A stretch of 27,245 nucleotides of DNA from Candidatus Gastranaerophilales bacterium (GCA_947625445.1 CANQOM010000002.1:1-27245), one strand, 5' to 3'; counted from the first letter of the stretch, positions 7,857-16,604 are shown. Made by a program: numbers and translations. Notes: generated by a model not told the origin, from the sequence alone.

Positions 7857-8708
7857 ATGTATAAATTTGGGCTAATAGGATATCCTCTGTCGCATTCAAT
7901 GTCAAAAGTTATACAAGAAGCAGCATTTAAATCACTTGGACTTGAAGGAACATATGAAATTTTAGAAACACAACAAGAAGACCTTATTTCAAGATTAAAG
8001 TTTTTAAGAGCTAACGGATTCCAAGGTTTTAATGTAACAATCCCTTTAAAAGTTCCTGTTACTTTATTTTTATCAGGGGTGGATAATATAGCAAATGTAG
8101 CAGGAAGTGCAAATACCATTAAAATTTTAGATGATTCTTCAATGTTTGGTTATAATACGGATGTATATGGTTTTGTTGAAGCGATACCACAAGATATAAA
8201 AAACGATTTGAAAGGCAGTAGAATAGCGGTTCTTGGGAACGGAGGCGCAGCAAGAGCAGTAGCTGCAGGATTGGCAATTTTAAAAGTTAACAAAATAGAT
8301 TTTTATGTAAGAAATATTATAAATGCTTCGGATATGGCAGAAGCTCTAAGAGTAAATTTCCCGAATGTAACAATGAATTGTTTGCAAATAGAAAGACTCA
8401 ATAATTTATCAGAATACAAAATGCTTGTTAACACAACTCCTATAGGGATGAGAAGTAAAGCGATGGGAATTTCTCCGGTAGATGAAGAAGTTATAAAAAC
8501 GATGAATAAAGACTCTGCGGTTTATGATATTGTATATAATCCTTTAAAGACAGAATTAATAAAAATTGCAAAGAAAAATAAGATAAGAACAATTCAAGGA
8601 CTGGATATGCTAATATATCAAGGAGCAAAAGCTTTTGAAATATGGACTGGAAAGAAACCAGACATATTAAAAATGAAACTTGCCGCATTGGAAGAAATGA
8701 TTGATTAA
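7857..8708 (+). CDS. aroE: Shikimate dehydrogenase (NADP+)
   Basis: Reduces 3-dehydroshikimate to shikimate in aromatic amino acid synthesis. The 283-residue protein has the substrate-binding SHSMSK at 12-17, catalytic K65 in FNVTIPLKV, SANTI, and D102 in YNTDVYGF, the catalytic Lys/Asp pair. The NADP-binding loop is LGNGGAARAVAAGL. GAGGAG within the 3' end of topA serves as the ribosome binding site, which couples the two genes. The stop TAA at 8706-8708 overlaps the opposing stop of anmK in a shared TTAA. The next shikimate-pathway gene, aroQ, lies 4 kb downstream in a separate operon. Confidence 0.97.
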   Translation: MYKFGLIGYPLSHSMSKVIQEAAFKSLGLEGTYEILETQQEDLISRLKFLRANGFQGFNVTIPLKVPVTLFLSGVDNIANVAGSANTIKILDDSSMFGYNTDVYGFVEAIPQDIKNDLKGSRIAVLGNGGAARAVAAGLAILKVNKIDFYVRNIINASDMAEALRVNFPNVTMNCLQIERLNNLSEYKMLVNTTPIGMRSKAMGISPVDEEVIKTMNKDSAVYDIVYNPLKTELIKIAKKNKIRTIQGLDMLIYQGAKAFEIWTGKKPDILKMKLAALEEMID

Positions 8709-9832
8709 TAAGAAATTTTTCCCATTATAACACCTTGATTTGCACCTGTGCATTCAGGAAGATTATTTTGTTCTCCGTTCAATGTAAAATAGCCTAAATA
8801 AGCAAAAGCTATACATTCTTTTAATTTGTTTGGGATGTTGTAATCTTCATGAGTTTTAATAACAATATCCGGTAAATCTTCTTTTAAATATTTAATAATT
8901 GCTTTATTATATGATCCGCCACCGCCTAAAACTATTTCATCTATAGAAGTTTTTGGAAAAACAAATTTTTTATACGAATCCGATATAACCCGAGATGTTA
9001 ATTTAGTTATAGTTGCTATTAAATCATTTTTATTTATTGGAGCTGATTTATATAATTTTTCTGCATATTTTTCATTAAAAAGTTCTCTTCCGGTAGTTTT
9101 TGGAGGTGGAACATTATAATATGGTTCTGTTAAAAGTTTATCAAGCCAATTTAAATCAATATTTCCTTTTAAAGCTTCTTCACCAGAATTATCAAATGGT
9201 CTGTGAAACAATTTTTGCATAAAATAGTCAATAAGCATATTGCCGGGACCGTTATCAAATGCAAAAATATTGCATTCTTTTGAAAGCACAGTTACATTAG
9301 AAATACCGCCTATATTTTGAATAAGTCTGTTTTTATCTAAAGGGAATAATATTTTATCCGCAAATGGAACCAAAGGAGCACCTTGCCCATTTGCAGCCAT
9401 ATCCTTCGTTCTGTAATCACCTATCGTTAATATACCCGTCCTATGAGAAATAACCGATATATCACCTATTTGAAGAGTGCTTCTTGTTTTCACTTTACCT
9501 ATTTCTTCATACTCAGGCATATGACAAATTGTTTGACCATGACTTGATATAAAATCAATATCCTCTTTTTTTATTTTTGATTTTTTAATAAGTTCATTAA
9601 CAGTTTGGGCAAACAATTCACCAATAACAAAATTCATTATGCATACATCTTTTACGCTGCCCTTATTATTTGCAAGATTCAATATTTTATTTCTAACATC
9701 AGAAGGATATTCTAAAGAATAACTGTCTAACACTTCAAAAGATAAATCATCAAAAATTTTAATAAGACATGAATCTATTGAATCAACAGAAGTACCGGAC
9801 ATTAAAGATATAGCTATTTTATAATTTTTCAT
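8705..9832 (-). CDS. anmK: Anhydro-N-acetylmuramic acid kinase
   Basis: Phosphorylates and opens 1,6-anhydro-N-acetylmuramic acid to MurNAc-6-phosphate in peptidoglycan recycling. Diagnostic motifs are ISLMSGTSVDSIDSCL at the N-terminus (ATP/substrate loop), SSHGQTICH, IGGISNVTVL, FDNGPGNMLIDY and LGGGGSYNKAI near the C-terminus. The 375-residue length is usual. It is a single-gene unit, convergent with aroE (4-bp overlap) and divergent from manC. No MurQ is visible. There is no Shine-Dalgarno sequence before the ATG; instead a TATAAT sits 6 nt upstream, suggesting a leaderless mRNA. Confidence 0.96.
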   Translation of the reverse strand: MKNYKIAISLMSGTSVDSIDSCLIKIFDDLSFEVLDSYSLEYPSDVRNKILNLANNKGSVKDVCIMNFVIGELFAQTVNELIKKSKIKKEDIDFISSHGQTICHMPEYEEIGKVKTRSTLQIGDISVISHRTGILTIGDYRTKDMAANGQGAPLVPFADKILFPLDKNRLIQNIGGISNVTVLSKECNIFAFDNGPGNMLIDYFMQKLFHRPFDNSGEEALKGNIDLNWLDKLLTEPYYNVPPPKTTGRELFNEKYAEKLYKSAPINKNDLIATITKLTSRVISDSYKKFVFPKTSIDEIVLGGGGSYNKAIIKYLKEDLPDIVIKTHEDYNIPNKLKECIAFAYLGYFTLNGEQNNLPECTGANQGVIMGKISY

Positions 9833-9838
9833 AATACG

Positions 9839-9844
9839 ATTATA
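9839..9844 (-). promoter_or_regulatory. -10 element of a probable leaderless promoter (anmK)
   Basis: On the minus strand a perfect TATAAT lies exactly 6 nt before the anmK ATG (TATAAT, CGTATT, ATG). There is no Shine-Dalgarno sequence. The -35 region is weak (TTTTCT at 17 nt spacing). Confidence 0.5.
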
Positions 9845-9901
9845 TTCAAGAATAAAGAAATAGAAAAGAAGTTAACATTTCAATATTTTAGTAATTTATT
9901 G

Positions 9902-9907
9902 TATAAT
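9902..9907 (+). promoter_or_regulatory. -10 element of the manC-dxr-aroQ promoter
   Basis: Perfect TATAAT, 21 nt before the manC ATG, with a weak -35 (TTCAAT at 9879-9884, 17 nt spacing). The implied leader of about 15 nt includes the ribosome binding site AAAGGTGAG at 9918-9926. Confidence 0.5.
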
Positions 9908-9928
9908 TAAAACAGTTAAAGGTGAGAA

Positions 9929-11368
9929 ATGTCAGGATTGTATTCTATAATTTTAGCGGGAGGACAAGGCAGCAGATTATGGCCGCTGTCAAGAGAAATG
10001 TCTCCGAAACAAATGTTTAAAATTAATAATGAATTTTCTCTTTTTCAACAAACTTTTTTAAAACTGGCAGGAATTGTTGACGATAAAAATATTATTACAA
10101 CAACAAATGTTAAATATGTTTCAGATGTAAAAGAACAACTAAATGTATTAAAAGAAAAATTTTCACGTAAAAGACCATATCAAGTTCTTTCAGAACCCAT
10201 ATCAAGAAATACTGCACCTGCAATAGCACTGGGAACAAAATATATTTCTGATAAATATTCACAATTTTCACAACCGGTTATTATTGCGGCACCGTCAGAT
10301 CAAATTATATATAACAGAGAAGACTTTGTTAATATTATAGAAAAAGGAGTAAAACTCGCTCAAAATGGATACATAGTATCTTTTGTTACTGAAACAAAAG
10401 AAATAAACGAAAATTTCGGTTATGTAAAATTAAGGAAAGTTCCAAAAATATATGAAATAGAACCAAGTGCTCTAAAAGTTACAGAATTTACTGAAAAACC
10501 TTCCACAAAAAAACAACTTGAAAAACTTAAAGGCAAATTTTATATTAATTCCGGAATATATATGTTTACCCCCCAAACTCTTTTTTCAGAACTTAAAAAA
10601 TATTCACCTGAAATATATAAAATTATAATAAATAAAAAAATAGAAGATTCTATTCCGTCTGTATCATTGAGTACATATCAAAACATGCCTGATATATCAA
10701 TAGATTATGCAATTATGGAAAAAACAAATAAACTTGCAGCAATAATTTTAGATACTAAATGGAAGGATATCGGTTCTTGGGATACAATATATGAACTTTT
10801 AAATAAAGATAAATCAGGCAATGTTACGGAAGGAAATGTTATAAAATCTGAATGTACAAATTCTATGATATATTCAACTTCTAAATTAATAGCTGCAATG
10901 GGATTAAATGATACATTTGTTGTAGAAACTCAGGATGCAGTTCTCGTATGTGAAAGAAATAATTTAAACGGAATACAAAAAATATATAAAAAATTGAATA
11001 ATAAAAATACAAAAACAAAAGAAATACATAAAACAGTATACAGACCTTGGGGATATTATACAGTTCTTGAAGACGGAGATGGGTTTTTAACAAAATGTAT
11101 AACAGTAAATCCTGAATCAAAACTCAGTTTGCAATTACATCATCACAGAAGTGAACATTGGGTTGTCCTTGAGGGAGAAGCTACAATTATAAAAGGGGAA
11201 GAAACATATAAACTAAATCCGGGAGAAAGTATTAATATTGATATTGAAGAAATTCATTCTCTTCAAAATTTATCAAAAGAACAACTAAAAATTATAGAAA
11301 TACAACAGGGTGAAATTTTGGATGAAAATGATATTGAAAGATTGGAAGATATTTACGGCAGAGTATAA
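9929..11368 (+). CDS. manC: Mannose-1-phosphate guanylyltransferase / mannose-6-phosphate isomerase
   Basis: Makes GDP-mannose for surface polysaccharide or glycan synthesis. The nucleotidyltransferase domain fills residues 1 to about 340 and opens with LAGGQGSRLWPLSREMSPKQ, the type II mannose-1-phosphate guanylyltransferase signature. FTEKP, YINSGIYMF and the DIGSWDTIY region follow. The last 120 residues form the cupin of the bifunctional AlgA/ManC/CpsB type (RPWGYYTVL, LQLHHHRSEHWVVLEG). At 479 residues it is full length. It leads a unit with dxr (2-nt gap) and aroQ (abutting). GDP-mannose supply fits a diderm with surface glycans, but no glycosyltransferase is adjacent. Whether the isomerase half is active cannot be judged. 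Confidence 0.94.
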   Translation: MSGLYSIILAGGQGSRLWPLSREMSPKQMFKINNEFSLFQQTFLKLAGIVDDKNIITTTNVKYVSDVKEQLNVLKEKFSRKRPYQVLSEPISRNTAPAIALGTKYISDKYSQFSQPVIIAAPSDQIIYNREDFVNIIEKGVKLAQNGYIVSFVTETKEINENFGYVKLRKVPKIYEIEPSALKVTEFTEKPSTKKQLEKLKGKFYINSGIYMFTPQTLFSELKKYSPEIYKIIINKKIEDSIPSVSLSTYQNMPDISIDYAIMEKTNKLAAIILDTKWKDIGSWDTIYELLNKDKSGNVTEGNVIKSECTNSMIYSTSKLIAAMGLNDTFVVETQDAVLVCERNNLNGIQKIYKKLNNKNTKTKEIHKTVYRPWGYYTVLEDGDGFLTKCITVNPESKLSLQLHHHRSEHWVVLEGEATIIKGEETYKLNPGESINIDIEEIHSLQNLSKEQLKIIEIQQGEILDENDIERLEDIYGRV

Positions 11369-11370
11369 TT

Positions 11371-12531
11371 ATGGTTAAAAAGATAGCAATACTAGGTTCA
11401 ACAGGCTCAATAGGAACTCAAGCTCTTGAAGTTATTGATGCGCTTAAAGATAATTTTAAAGTTATTGCTCTTAGTGCAGGTAATAATATAGAACTTATTT
11501 CAAAACAAACAGAAAAATATAATCCTGAATATATTTCAGTAAAGAATGAATCCGACTATAAAATTCTTAAAGAAAAATATCCGAAAAAAGAAATATTTTA
11601 TGGAGAAGAAGGGTTATTAAAAATAGCAGATATAAGGGATATCGATATTTTATTAGTAGCCGTATCGGGTAAAGTTGGACTAAAACCAACCATACAAGCA
11701 ATAAAAAACAAAAAAAATATTGCTCTTGCCAACAAAGAAACTCTTGTAATGGCAGGTGAAACAGTAATGAAACTTGCAAAAGAATACGGAGTAAAGATAT
11801 TACCTGTAGATAGCGAACATTCTGCAATATTTCAATGTTTAAATAACAGAAAAGCATTAAAAAATCTTATTATAACATCATCAGGAGGACCGTTCAGAAA
11901 TTCTTCATTAGAAGAAATGGAAAAAGCAAAAATTAACCAGGTATTAAATCACCCAAGATGGAACATGGGTAAAAAAATAACCGTTGATTCCGCAACACTT
12001 ATGAATAAAGGTTTAGAAGTTATTGAAGCGCATCACCTCTTTGATGTTGATTATGAAGATATAAAAGTAGTAGTTCATCCTCAAAGTTATATTCATAGTG
12101 CAGTAGAGTATGTCGACGGAAGTATTATTGCACAAATCGGAATCCCTAGTATGCATATACCAATACAATATGCACTAACTTATCCTGAAAGAGTTAAAGG
12201 CATTGAAACTGAAAGTTTTGATTTTATAAAAGCATCCAAACTTGAGTTTTATGAGCCTGACTATGAAAAATTTCCATCTCTGGCTTTAGCTTTTGAAGCT
12301 GGAAAAAAAGGGGGAACGTCTACTTTATGTTTAAATGCTGCCAATGAAGAAGCAGTTTTTGCTTTTCTTGAAGGTAAAATCAAATTTGTAGATATTTTTA
12401 AAATTACAAAAAGAATTTATGACTCTTACACTTCAATTATAAATCCTTCTATTCAACAAATTTTTGATGAAGATGACAAAATAAGAAAACTTACAAAAGA
12501 TTTAATTAATAATTTACAGGGAGTTATGTAA
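11371..12531 (+). CDS. dxr: 1-deoxy-D-xylulose 5-phosphate reductoisomerase
   Basis: Converts 1-deoxyxylulose 5-phosphate to 2-C-methylerythritol 4-phosphate, the committed step of the non-mevalonate isoprenoid pathway. The NADPH-binding loop ILGSTGSIGTQALEVI is at the N-terminus and ALANKETLVMAGE follows. Metal and substrate residues lie in PVDSEHSAIFQCL, TSSGGPFR, HPRWNMGKKITVDSATLMNK and EVIEAHHLF. The 386-residue length matches the family. It begins 2 nt after manC and its stop abuts the ATG of aroQ, so expression is probably coupled. Confidence 0.98.
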   Translation: MVKKIAILGSTGSIGTQALEVIDALKDNFKVIALSAGNNIELISKQTEKYNPEYISVKNESDYKILKEKYPKKEIFYGEEGLLKIADIRDIDILLVAVSGKVGLKPTIQAIKNKKNIALANKETLVMAGETVMKLAKEYGVKILPVDSEHSAIFQCLNNRKALKNLIITSSGGPFRNSSLEEMEKAKINQVLNHPRWNMGKKITVDSATLMNKGLEVIEAHHLFDVDYEDIKVVVHPQSYIHSAVEYVDGSIIAQIGIPSMHIPIQYALTYPERVKGIETESFDFIKASKLEFYEPDYEKFPSLALAFEAGKKGGTSTLCLNAANEEAVFAFLEGKIKFVDIFKITKRIYDSYTSIINPSIQQIFDEDDKIRKLTKDLINNLQGVM

Positions 12532-12966
12532 ATGAAAATTTTATTTTTGAACGGACCGAATTTAAACCTTTTAGGGACCAGAGAACCTGATAAATACGGG
12601 CTACAAACACTTAAAGATATTGAAAATTATATAAAAGAAGAAGCTTCAAAATTAAATATTGAAACAGATTTTTACCAATCTAACATAGAAGGTGAAATTG
12701 TAAATAAAATACAGGAAGCAAAAGGAATATATAACGGAATAGTTATGAATCCCGCAGCATACACACATACAAGCGTTGCAATAAGAGATGCTCTTTTGGC
12801 AGTAGAAATTCCAACGGTAGAAATACATCTATCAAATATCCATAAAAGAGAAGAATTTAGAAAAAATTCTCTTACCGCTCCGGCTTGTATAGGACAAATC
12901 ACCGGTTTTGGAGCTAACAGTTACAAATTGGGCTTGATAGCTATATATGACTTTTTGAAAAAATAA
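12532..12966 (+). CDS. aroQ: 3-dehydroquinate dehydratase, type II
   Basis: Dehydrates 3-dehydroquinate to 3-dehydroshikimate as a dodecameric type II enzyme. The 144-residue protein has LFLNGPNLNLLGTREPDKYG with catalytic Y22, the NPAAYTHTSVAIRDAL segment, and H99 in VEIHLSN. R110 follows in the EEFR substrate lid. The ATG follows the dxr stop directly (TAA, ATG), with a purine-rich ribosome binding site inside the 3' end of dxr. The product is the substrate of AroE, encoded about 4 kb upstream. Confidence 0.97.
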   Translation: MKILFLNGPNLNLLGTREPDKYGLQTLKDIENYIKEEASKLNIETDFYQSNIEGEIVNKIQEAKGIYNGIVMNPAAYTHTSVAIRDALLAVEIPTVEIHLSNIHKREEFRKNSLTAPACIGQITGFGANSYKLGLIAIYDFLKK

Positions 12967-12967
12967 T

Positions 12968-13777
12968 TTATTTTAAAATTAAAAATGATTTTAATTTTCT
13001 TGCATGATTATCTTTTTCAGAAACAATATTCAATTCTTTTGAATTAAAAGAAGTTGAGCCACCGCCGTCAAAGGCCATAGATTTTTCCATACCCCATTTT
13101 CTTGTTAAATCAGAAAGCTCTGATAAATTCATTCTTGCTGCATTGGTTACAATAAATAAATATACATTATTATCTTTTATTCCAATGGCAGTTCGGGCAT
13201 ATTTATGAAGAGCTGAAGCAGATTCACTTACAACTTTGCCATCTTTAGAAAGAATAAAAAATTCTTCTTCCAACCTTAAATCAGGAAATAACATAGGACC
13301 TGCCTGTATTGAATGTATAAGTCTGTAGCCTTCATCTATAATATAATTATGAGGTTCTATGTCATATATAATTTTACCTTCTCTATCTTCAAGTATTCTA
13401 AATTCACTTCTGTCAAAAATTTTATCCATATAAGGTTCTAAAACTTTGTTATTGACAAGATTTTCATTATTATGAGGGTCAACATATGTAACAGAATCTA
13501 TAACAACAAAAGAAACAGTTTTTTTATTTTTCGGATCAAAAAATCCGGCATTTACTACCAATTTAGCCCCTGTTTTTTTATATACCTCTTCATTTGTTTC
13601 CAATTCATCAGATACATAAGGGAATAATTTACATTTATTTTTTGAAGTATTTATTTCTATAACATAAACACCTTTTGGATCTTCAACTATTCTATACGGT
13701 GCTTTGGCATCTGCTTTATTTTGTACAAAAAATAAAGAAATTGTCATTATTATTAAAACTAAAAATACTTTTTTCAT
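12968..13777 (-). CDS. Secreted phosphodiester glycosidase (NAGPA-domain) family protein
   Basis: A 269-residue exported protein. Residues 1-24 form a typical signal peptide (KK, a hydrophobic stretch and ADA at the likely cleavage site). The mature part shows motifs of the phosphodiester glycosidase family, related to the mammalian uncovering enzyme NAGPA: VVNAGFFDPKNKKTVSFVV, IQAGPML, ARTAIGIKDN and the C-terminal MAFDGGGSTSF. Family members cleave sugar phosphodiesters; the substrate here is unknown. It is the third gene of the lptB-lptF/G unit, starting 1 nt after the permease stop with its own AAGGA site. That suggests a role in envelope glycan metabolism, which is inference from context only. 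Confidence 0.82.
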   Translation of the reverse strand: MKKVFLVLIIMTISLFFVQNKADAKAPYRIVEDPKGVYVIEINTSKNKCKLFPYVSDELETNEEVYKKTGAKLVVNAGFFDPKNKKTVSFVVIDSVTYVDPHNNENLVNNKVLEPYMDKIFDRSEFRILEDREGKIIYDIEPHNYIIDEGYRLIHSIQAGPMLFPDLRLEEEFFILSKDGKVVSESASALHKYARTAIGIKDNNVYLFIVTNAARMNLSELSDLTRKWGMEKSMAFDGGGSTSFNSKELNIVSEKDNHARKLKSFLILK

Positions 13778-13778
13778 A

Positions 13779-14882
13779 TCATAAATCCTTTATTCTTTTC
13801 AAGATAATTATCAAAGACATAACAAAAACAGGAGCAATCATAGAAGTTATCCAAGGAGATAAAATCGCTTTTTCTGCCAATAAATCAAAAAACGGAATCG
13901 TTATATAATACATAAATATAACACCTACGGCAATTAACATACCTAAGAACTTCTGTTCTCTGGGTTTTGAAAATCCTAAAAGACAACCTAAGACCATGAA
14001 TAAAATACACATAAAAGAATGAACAAATCTTTGAATATATTTATTTAACATAAATCTATATTCATCATCCATTCTCTCTTTTTTTAATAATTTAATATAT
14101 TCTGCTATTTGCGGGTTTGTCAATTCTCTGTCTCTATATACAGAATATTTCATTAATTTAAAAGCATTTATAGCACTTGAATTTTCTAATACTTTTATGT
14201 TCTTTATATCCTGAATATCTCTAAATACACCTTCTTCAGTGATTATGTATTTTTTTGCGGAATTAATAGTCCATGAAGAATTGTCATATTTAACATAATC
14301 AGAAATCAAAATACTTGATAATAAACTAGAACCCTTTTCACTACTGTCATAAAAGTTTAAAACCATTACATCTTTTATATTATTATTGTCAAAACTCGGA
14401 ACAATTAAAATCTTTTCCATAGCCCCGTTTGACTTTCTAACCGGAAAGACAAACTGAGAAATTCTATTTTCTCCTTTAATATCTTTTAATTTGACAGCTG
14501 AATAAGGTAAAAATTTTGAACCGACAATAAATGTAATTCCGCAAGCAATTATACTTATAATTATTGCTGATAATATAATTCTGAAAAAAGGAAACCCTGA
14601 ACCTCTCATAACAGTTATTTCAAAGTCTTTACTCATTTTATCAAAAGTTAAAATTGCACCTAACAACATACCAACGGGAAGTGCAATATTTAATACTTTC
14701 GGAAGTTCATATAGTATTATTGATATTGCAGTATCAACAGAATAATAACCTGCAATCGTTCTTTGAACGGTTTTTAAAAAGATTTCAGGCATTATCCAAA
14801 TTATCATGAAAATAAATATACACCCGAAACATGTAAGAAAAACTTGTGAAAAAATATACCTGTCTAACAGTTTTATTTTCAT
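13779..14882 (-). CDS. LptF/LptG family lipopolysaccharide export permease
   Basis: Inner-membrane subunit of the lipopolysaccharide transporter. The 367-residue protein has three hydrophobic helices in the first 125 residues. A periplasmic jellyroll-like region follows at about 130-270, then three helices at the C-terminus, the YjgP/YjgQ topology. Typical pieces are LLDRYIFSQVFLTCFG at the start and the ALPVGMLLGAILTFDKMSKD region with VMRGSG. Its ATG overlaps the lptB stop as TAATG, so it is translated coupled to its ATPase. Only one permease is present, whereas proteobacteria pair LptF with LptG; cyanobacteria also appear to use a single one. lptA and lptC are not adjacent. Confidence 0.9.
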   Translation of the reverse strand: MKIKLLDRYIFSQVFLTCFGCIFIFMIIWIMPEIFLKTVQRTIAGYYSVDTAISIILYELPKVLNIALPVGMLLGAILTFDKMSKDFEITVMRGSGFPFFRIILSAIIISIIACGITFIVGSKFLPYSAVKLKDIKGENRISQFVFPVRKSNGAMEKILIVPSFDNNNIKDVMVLNFYDSSEKGSSLLSSILISDYVKYDNSSWTINSAKKYIITEEGVFRDIQDIKNIKVLENSSAINAFKLMKYSVYRDRELTNPQIAEYIKLLKKERMDDEYRFMLNKYIQRFVHSFMCILFMVLGCLLGFSKPREQKFLGMLIAVGVIFMYYITIPFFDLLAEKAILSPWITSMIAPVFVMSLIIILKRIKDL

Positions 14883-15604
14883 TAAAGCGAGAAATCCTTT
14901 CCTAAATAGAATTGTTTAGCAATTTCGTCATTTGCAATTTCATCTCTTGTACCTTGAATTTTAATTTTTCCGTCAAAAATAACATACGCTCTGTCAGTGA
15001 TTGATAAAGTTGCTTTAGGATTATGGTCAGTAATTAAAACACCTAAACCTCTATTTGAAAGAATTTTTATATTATCTTTAATTTCTCCTATTGCAATGGG
15101 GTCAATACCGGCAAAAGGTTCGTCAAGCAAAATAAATTCAGGACTTGCAGCTAGGGCTCTTGCTATTTCAACCCTTCTTCTTTCTCCTCCAGACAATGAC
15201 ACCGCAGATGTATCTCTTAGTTTTTTTATACTAAATTCTTCAAGTAATTCTTCTAATTTATCTTTTTTTTCTTTTTTATTCAATTTATCATTTAATTCTA
15301 AAACCAATTTTATATTATCTTCAACCGAAAGTTTTCTGAAAATAGAAGCTTCTTGAGGCAGATAACCTATACCATGTCTGGCTCTTTTATCCATAGTCAA
15401 TGAAGTTAAATCAACATCATCAATATATATTTTGCCGGAATCAGGTCTTATAAGTCCAACCACCATATAAAAAGTAGTTGTTTTTCCGGCGCCGTTAGGA
15501 CCTAATAAACCTACAACTTCTCCTTTATTAACTTCAAGAGAAATATCATTTACAACCGTTCTCTCATTATATATTTTTACAAGATTTTCAGTTCTTATTT
15601 TCAT
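14882..15604 (-). CDS. lptB: Lipopolysaccharide export ABC ATPase LptB
   Basis: Cytoplasmic ATPase that powers extraction of lipopolysaccharide from the inner membrane. The 240-residue protein has Walker A GPNGAGKTT at 35-43, the Q-loop at about Q84, the ABC signature LSGGE at 137-141 followed by RRRVEIARAL, and Walker B ending in D161/E162 (LLDEPFAGIDP). The switch H194 lies in ITDHNPKATL, a small variation on the usual DHNVRETL. AAGG lies about 8 nt before the ATG. It is the first gene of a three-gene unit. The next gene upstream on the same strand ends in a strong terminator, so lptB should have its own promoter in the 15605-15690 region, where I see no clear one. Confidence 0.95.
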   Translation of the reverse strand: MKIRTENLVKIYNERTVVNDISLEVNKGEVVGLLGPNGAGKTTTFYMVVGLIRPDSGKIYIDDVDLTSLTMDKRARHGIGYLPQEASIFRKLSVEDNIKLVLELNDKLNKKEKKDKLEELLEEFSIKKLRDTSAVSLSGGERRRVEIARALAASPEFILLDEPFAGIDPIAIGEIKDNIKILSNRGLGVLITDHNPKATLSITDRAYVIFDGKIKIQGTRDEIANDEIAKQFYLGKDFSL

Positions 15605-15692
15605 AAAAAATACCTTATTCTACATACCTACTTTAAATAAAACAAGGATGAATGTCAAAAACCGCAATTAAAATTTAACAAAAATATTAAAC

Positions 15693-15723
15693 AAAAAAAG
15701 CGCTCTAAATAGGGCGCTTTTTT
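15693..15723 (-). terminator. Intrinsic terminator of the HEAT-repeat gene (bidirectional shape)
   Basis: A G+C-rich hairpin in an AT-rich background: AGCGCTCT, loop AAAT, AGGGCGCT (one wobble pair), flanked by seven A on the left and six T on the right. Read on the minus strand it gives the stem and U-run about 24 nt after the HEAT-repeat stop codon. The same structure would also work on the plus strand, but no plus-strand gene ends here. Confidence 0.88.
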
Positions 15724-15746
15724 GTTTAAGTTTATCTTTTGTATTT

Positions 15747-16595
15747 TTATACACTAACTTTCTTTTGATTTGCTTCGTTAACAGGTTTCCAATTAGCAGC
15801 CATAATCTTTTTAAAAGATTTTAAAGCCGTATCTTCAAGTTCACCCAACTCTTCAGCTTTAACGATTAATTCTCTTAAAGGAAGAAGAGCTCTTTGGTCT
15901 CTAAGAACACCTAATGCTGCAGCAGCACCTGCTCTTACCAAATCATTTTCTTTTTCATTTTGCATTACTTCTATTAAAGAAGGAACTGCTTTTGTATCAT
16001 TTAATTTGCCTAAAGAAGTAACTGCATAAATTCTGACATTTACCCATTCATCTTTTAACATTTTAATAACGTGGTCAACTGCTTTAGGGTTGCCTATTTC
16101 ACCTAATGCTCTTGTTGCATCGCAACGAACATTAACTTTTTCATTATCTAAAGATTCAATTAACGCATCGGTTGCAACATCACCAATTTCAATTAAAGCA
16201 TCTGTAGCAGTGATACAAACTTGAGGATTTTCATCGTTTAATGCTTCAACTAGCGGTTCAACAACTTCTCTTCCGCCTAAACGACCTAAAGCACGAGCAG
16301 CTCTTACTCTTACATCAACATTTCTGTCTTCACGCAGAGATTCGATCAAAGGAATTGTTGCAGAAACTTCTCCAAGTTCGCCTAATGCTCTTGCAGCATA
16401 TAAACGAACAGAACCGTTTCTGTCATTTTTTAATACATCAATTAACGGTTCAACTGCGCTTGCATCTCCCATTTCACCAAGCACTCTTGCTGCATTATAC
16501 CTAACTTTTTCTGAATTACTTGTTCTTAAATCATTTAATAATTCATCAAAAGATTTTTTTGCTTGTTTTTTTCTAGAGTTCACACTTATTGTCAT
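15747..16595 (-). CDS. HEAT-repeat protein (PBS-lyase HEAT-like)
   Basis: A 282-residue scaffold protein made of about seven tandem helical repeats of roughly 31 residues (about 27-240). Each carries the pattern VRxxAARALGELG-x5-A-x2-PLIexL with D/N turns. Repeats of this type occur in cyanobacterial phycobilin lyases (CpcE/F) and in many non-enzymatic adaptor proteins; no bilin gene is nearby. There is no signal peptide. The charged head and tail (MTISVNSRKKQAKK; NQKKVSV) are outside the repeats. The ribosome binding site GGAGGAAG is the strongest in the window, and the gene has its own terminator. Its codons look more G+C-rich than the neighbours, which suggests high expression. Partner and function are unknown. 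Confidence 0.85.
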   Translation of the reverse strand: MTISVNSRKKQAKKSFDELLNDLRTSNSEKVRYNAARVLGEMGDASAVEPLIDVLKNDRNGSVRLYAARALGELGEVSATIPLIESLREDRNVDVRVRAARALGRLGGREVVEPLVEALNDENPQVCITATDALIEIGDVATDALIESLDNEKVNVRCDATRALGEIGNPKAVDHVIKMLKDEWVNVRIYAVTSLGKLNDTKAVPSLIEVMQNEKENDLVRAGAAAALGVLRDQRALLPLRELIVKAEELGELEDTALKSFKKIMAANWKPVNEANQKKVSV

Positions 16596-16596
16596 T

Positions 16597-16604
16597 CTTC
16601 CTCC
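16597..16604 (-). promoter_or_regulatory. Very strong ribosome binding site of the HEAT-repeat gene
   Basis: GGAGGAAG on the minus strand, ending 1 nt before the ATG; its GGAGG core is about 5 nt from the start. It is the closest match to the full anti-16S sequence in the window and marks a highly translated gene. Confidence 0.75.

Noticed and set aside
7697..8119. 140-residue minus-strand frame across the topA-aroE junction
   Set aside because: It is antisense to two certain genes, has no ribosome binding site and its residues follow the complementary codons of the topA zinc ribbons; it is a shadow frame.
12975..12998. Perfect 10-bp hairpin AAAATTAAAA / TTTTAATTTT as terminator for aroQ
   Set aside because: It consists only of A-T pairs and lies inside the coding end of the opposing glycosidase gene, so it is weak and may be chance.
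13675..13908. 77-residue plus-strand frame opposite the lptF/G and glycosidase junction
   Set aside because: It lies antisense to two well-supported genes, and its composition is that of a reverse-strand shadow.
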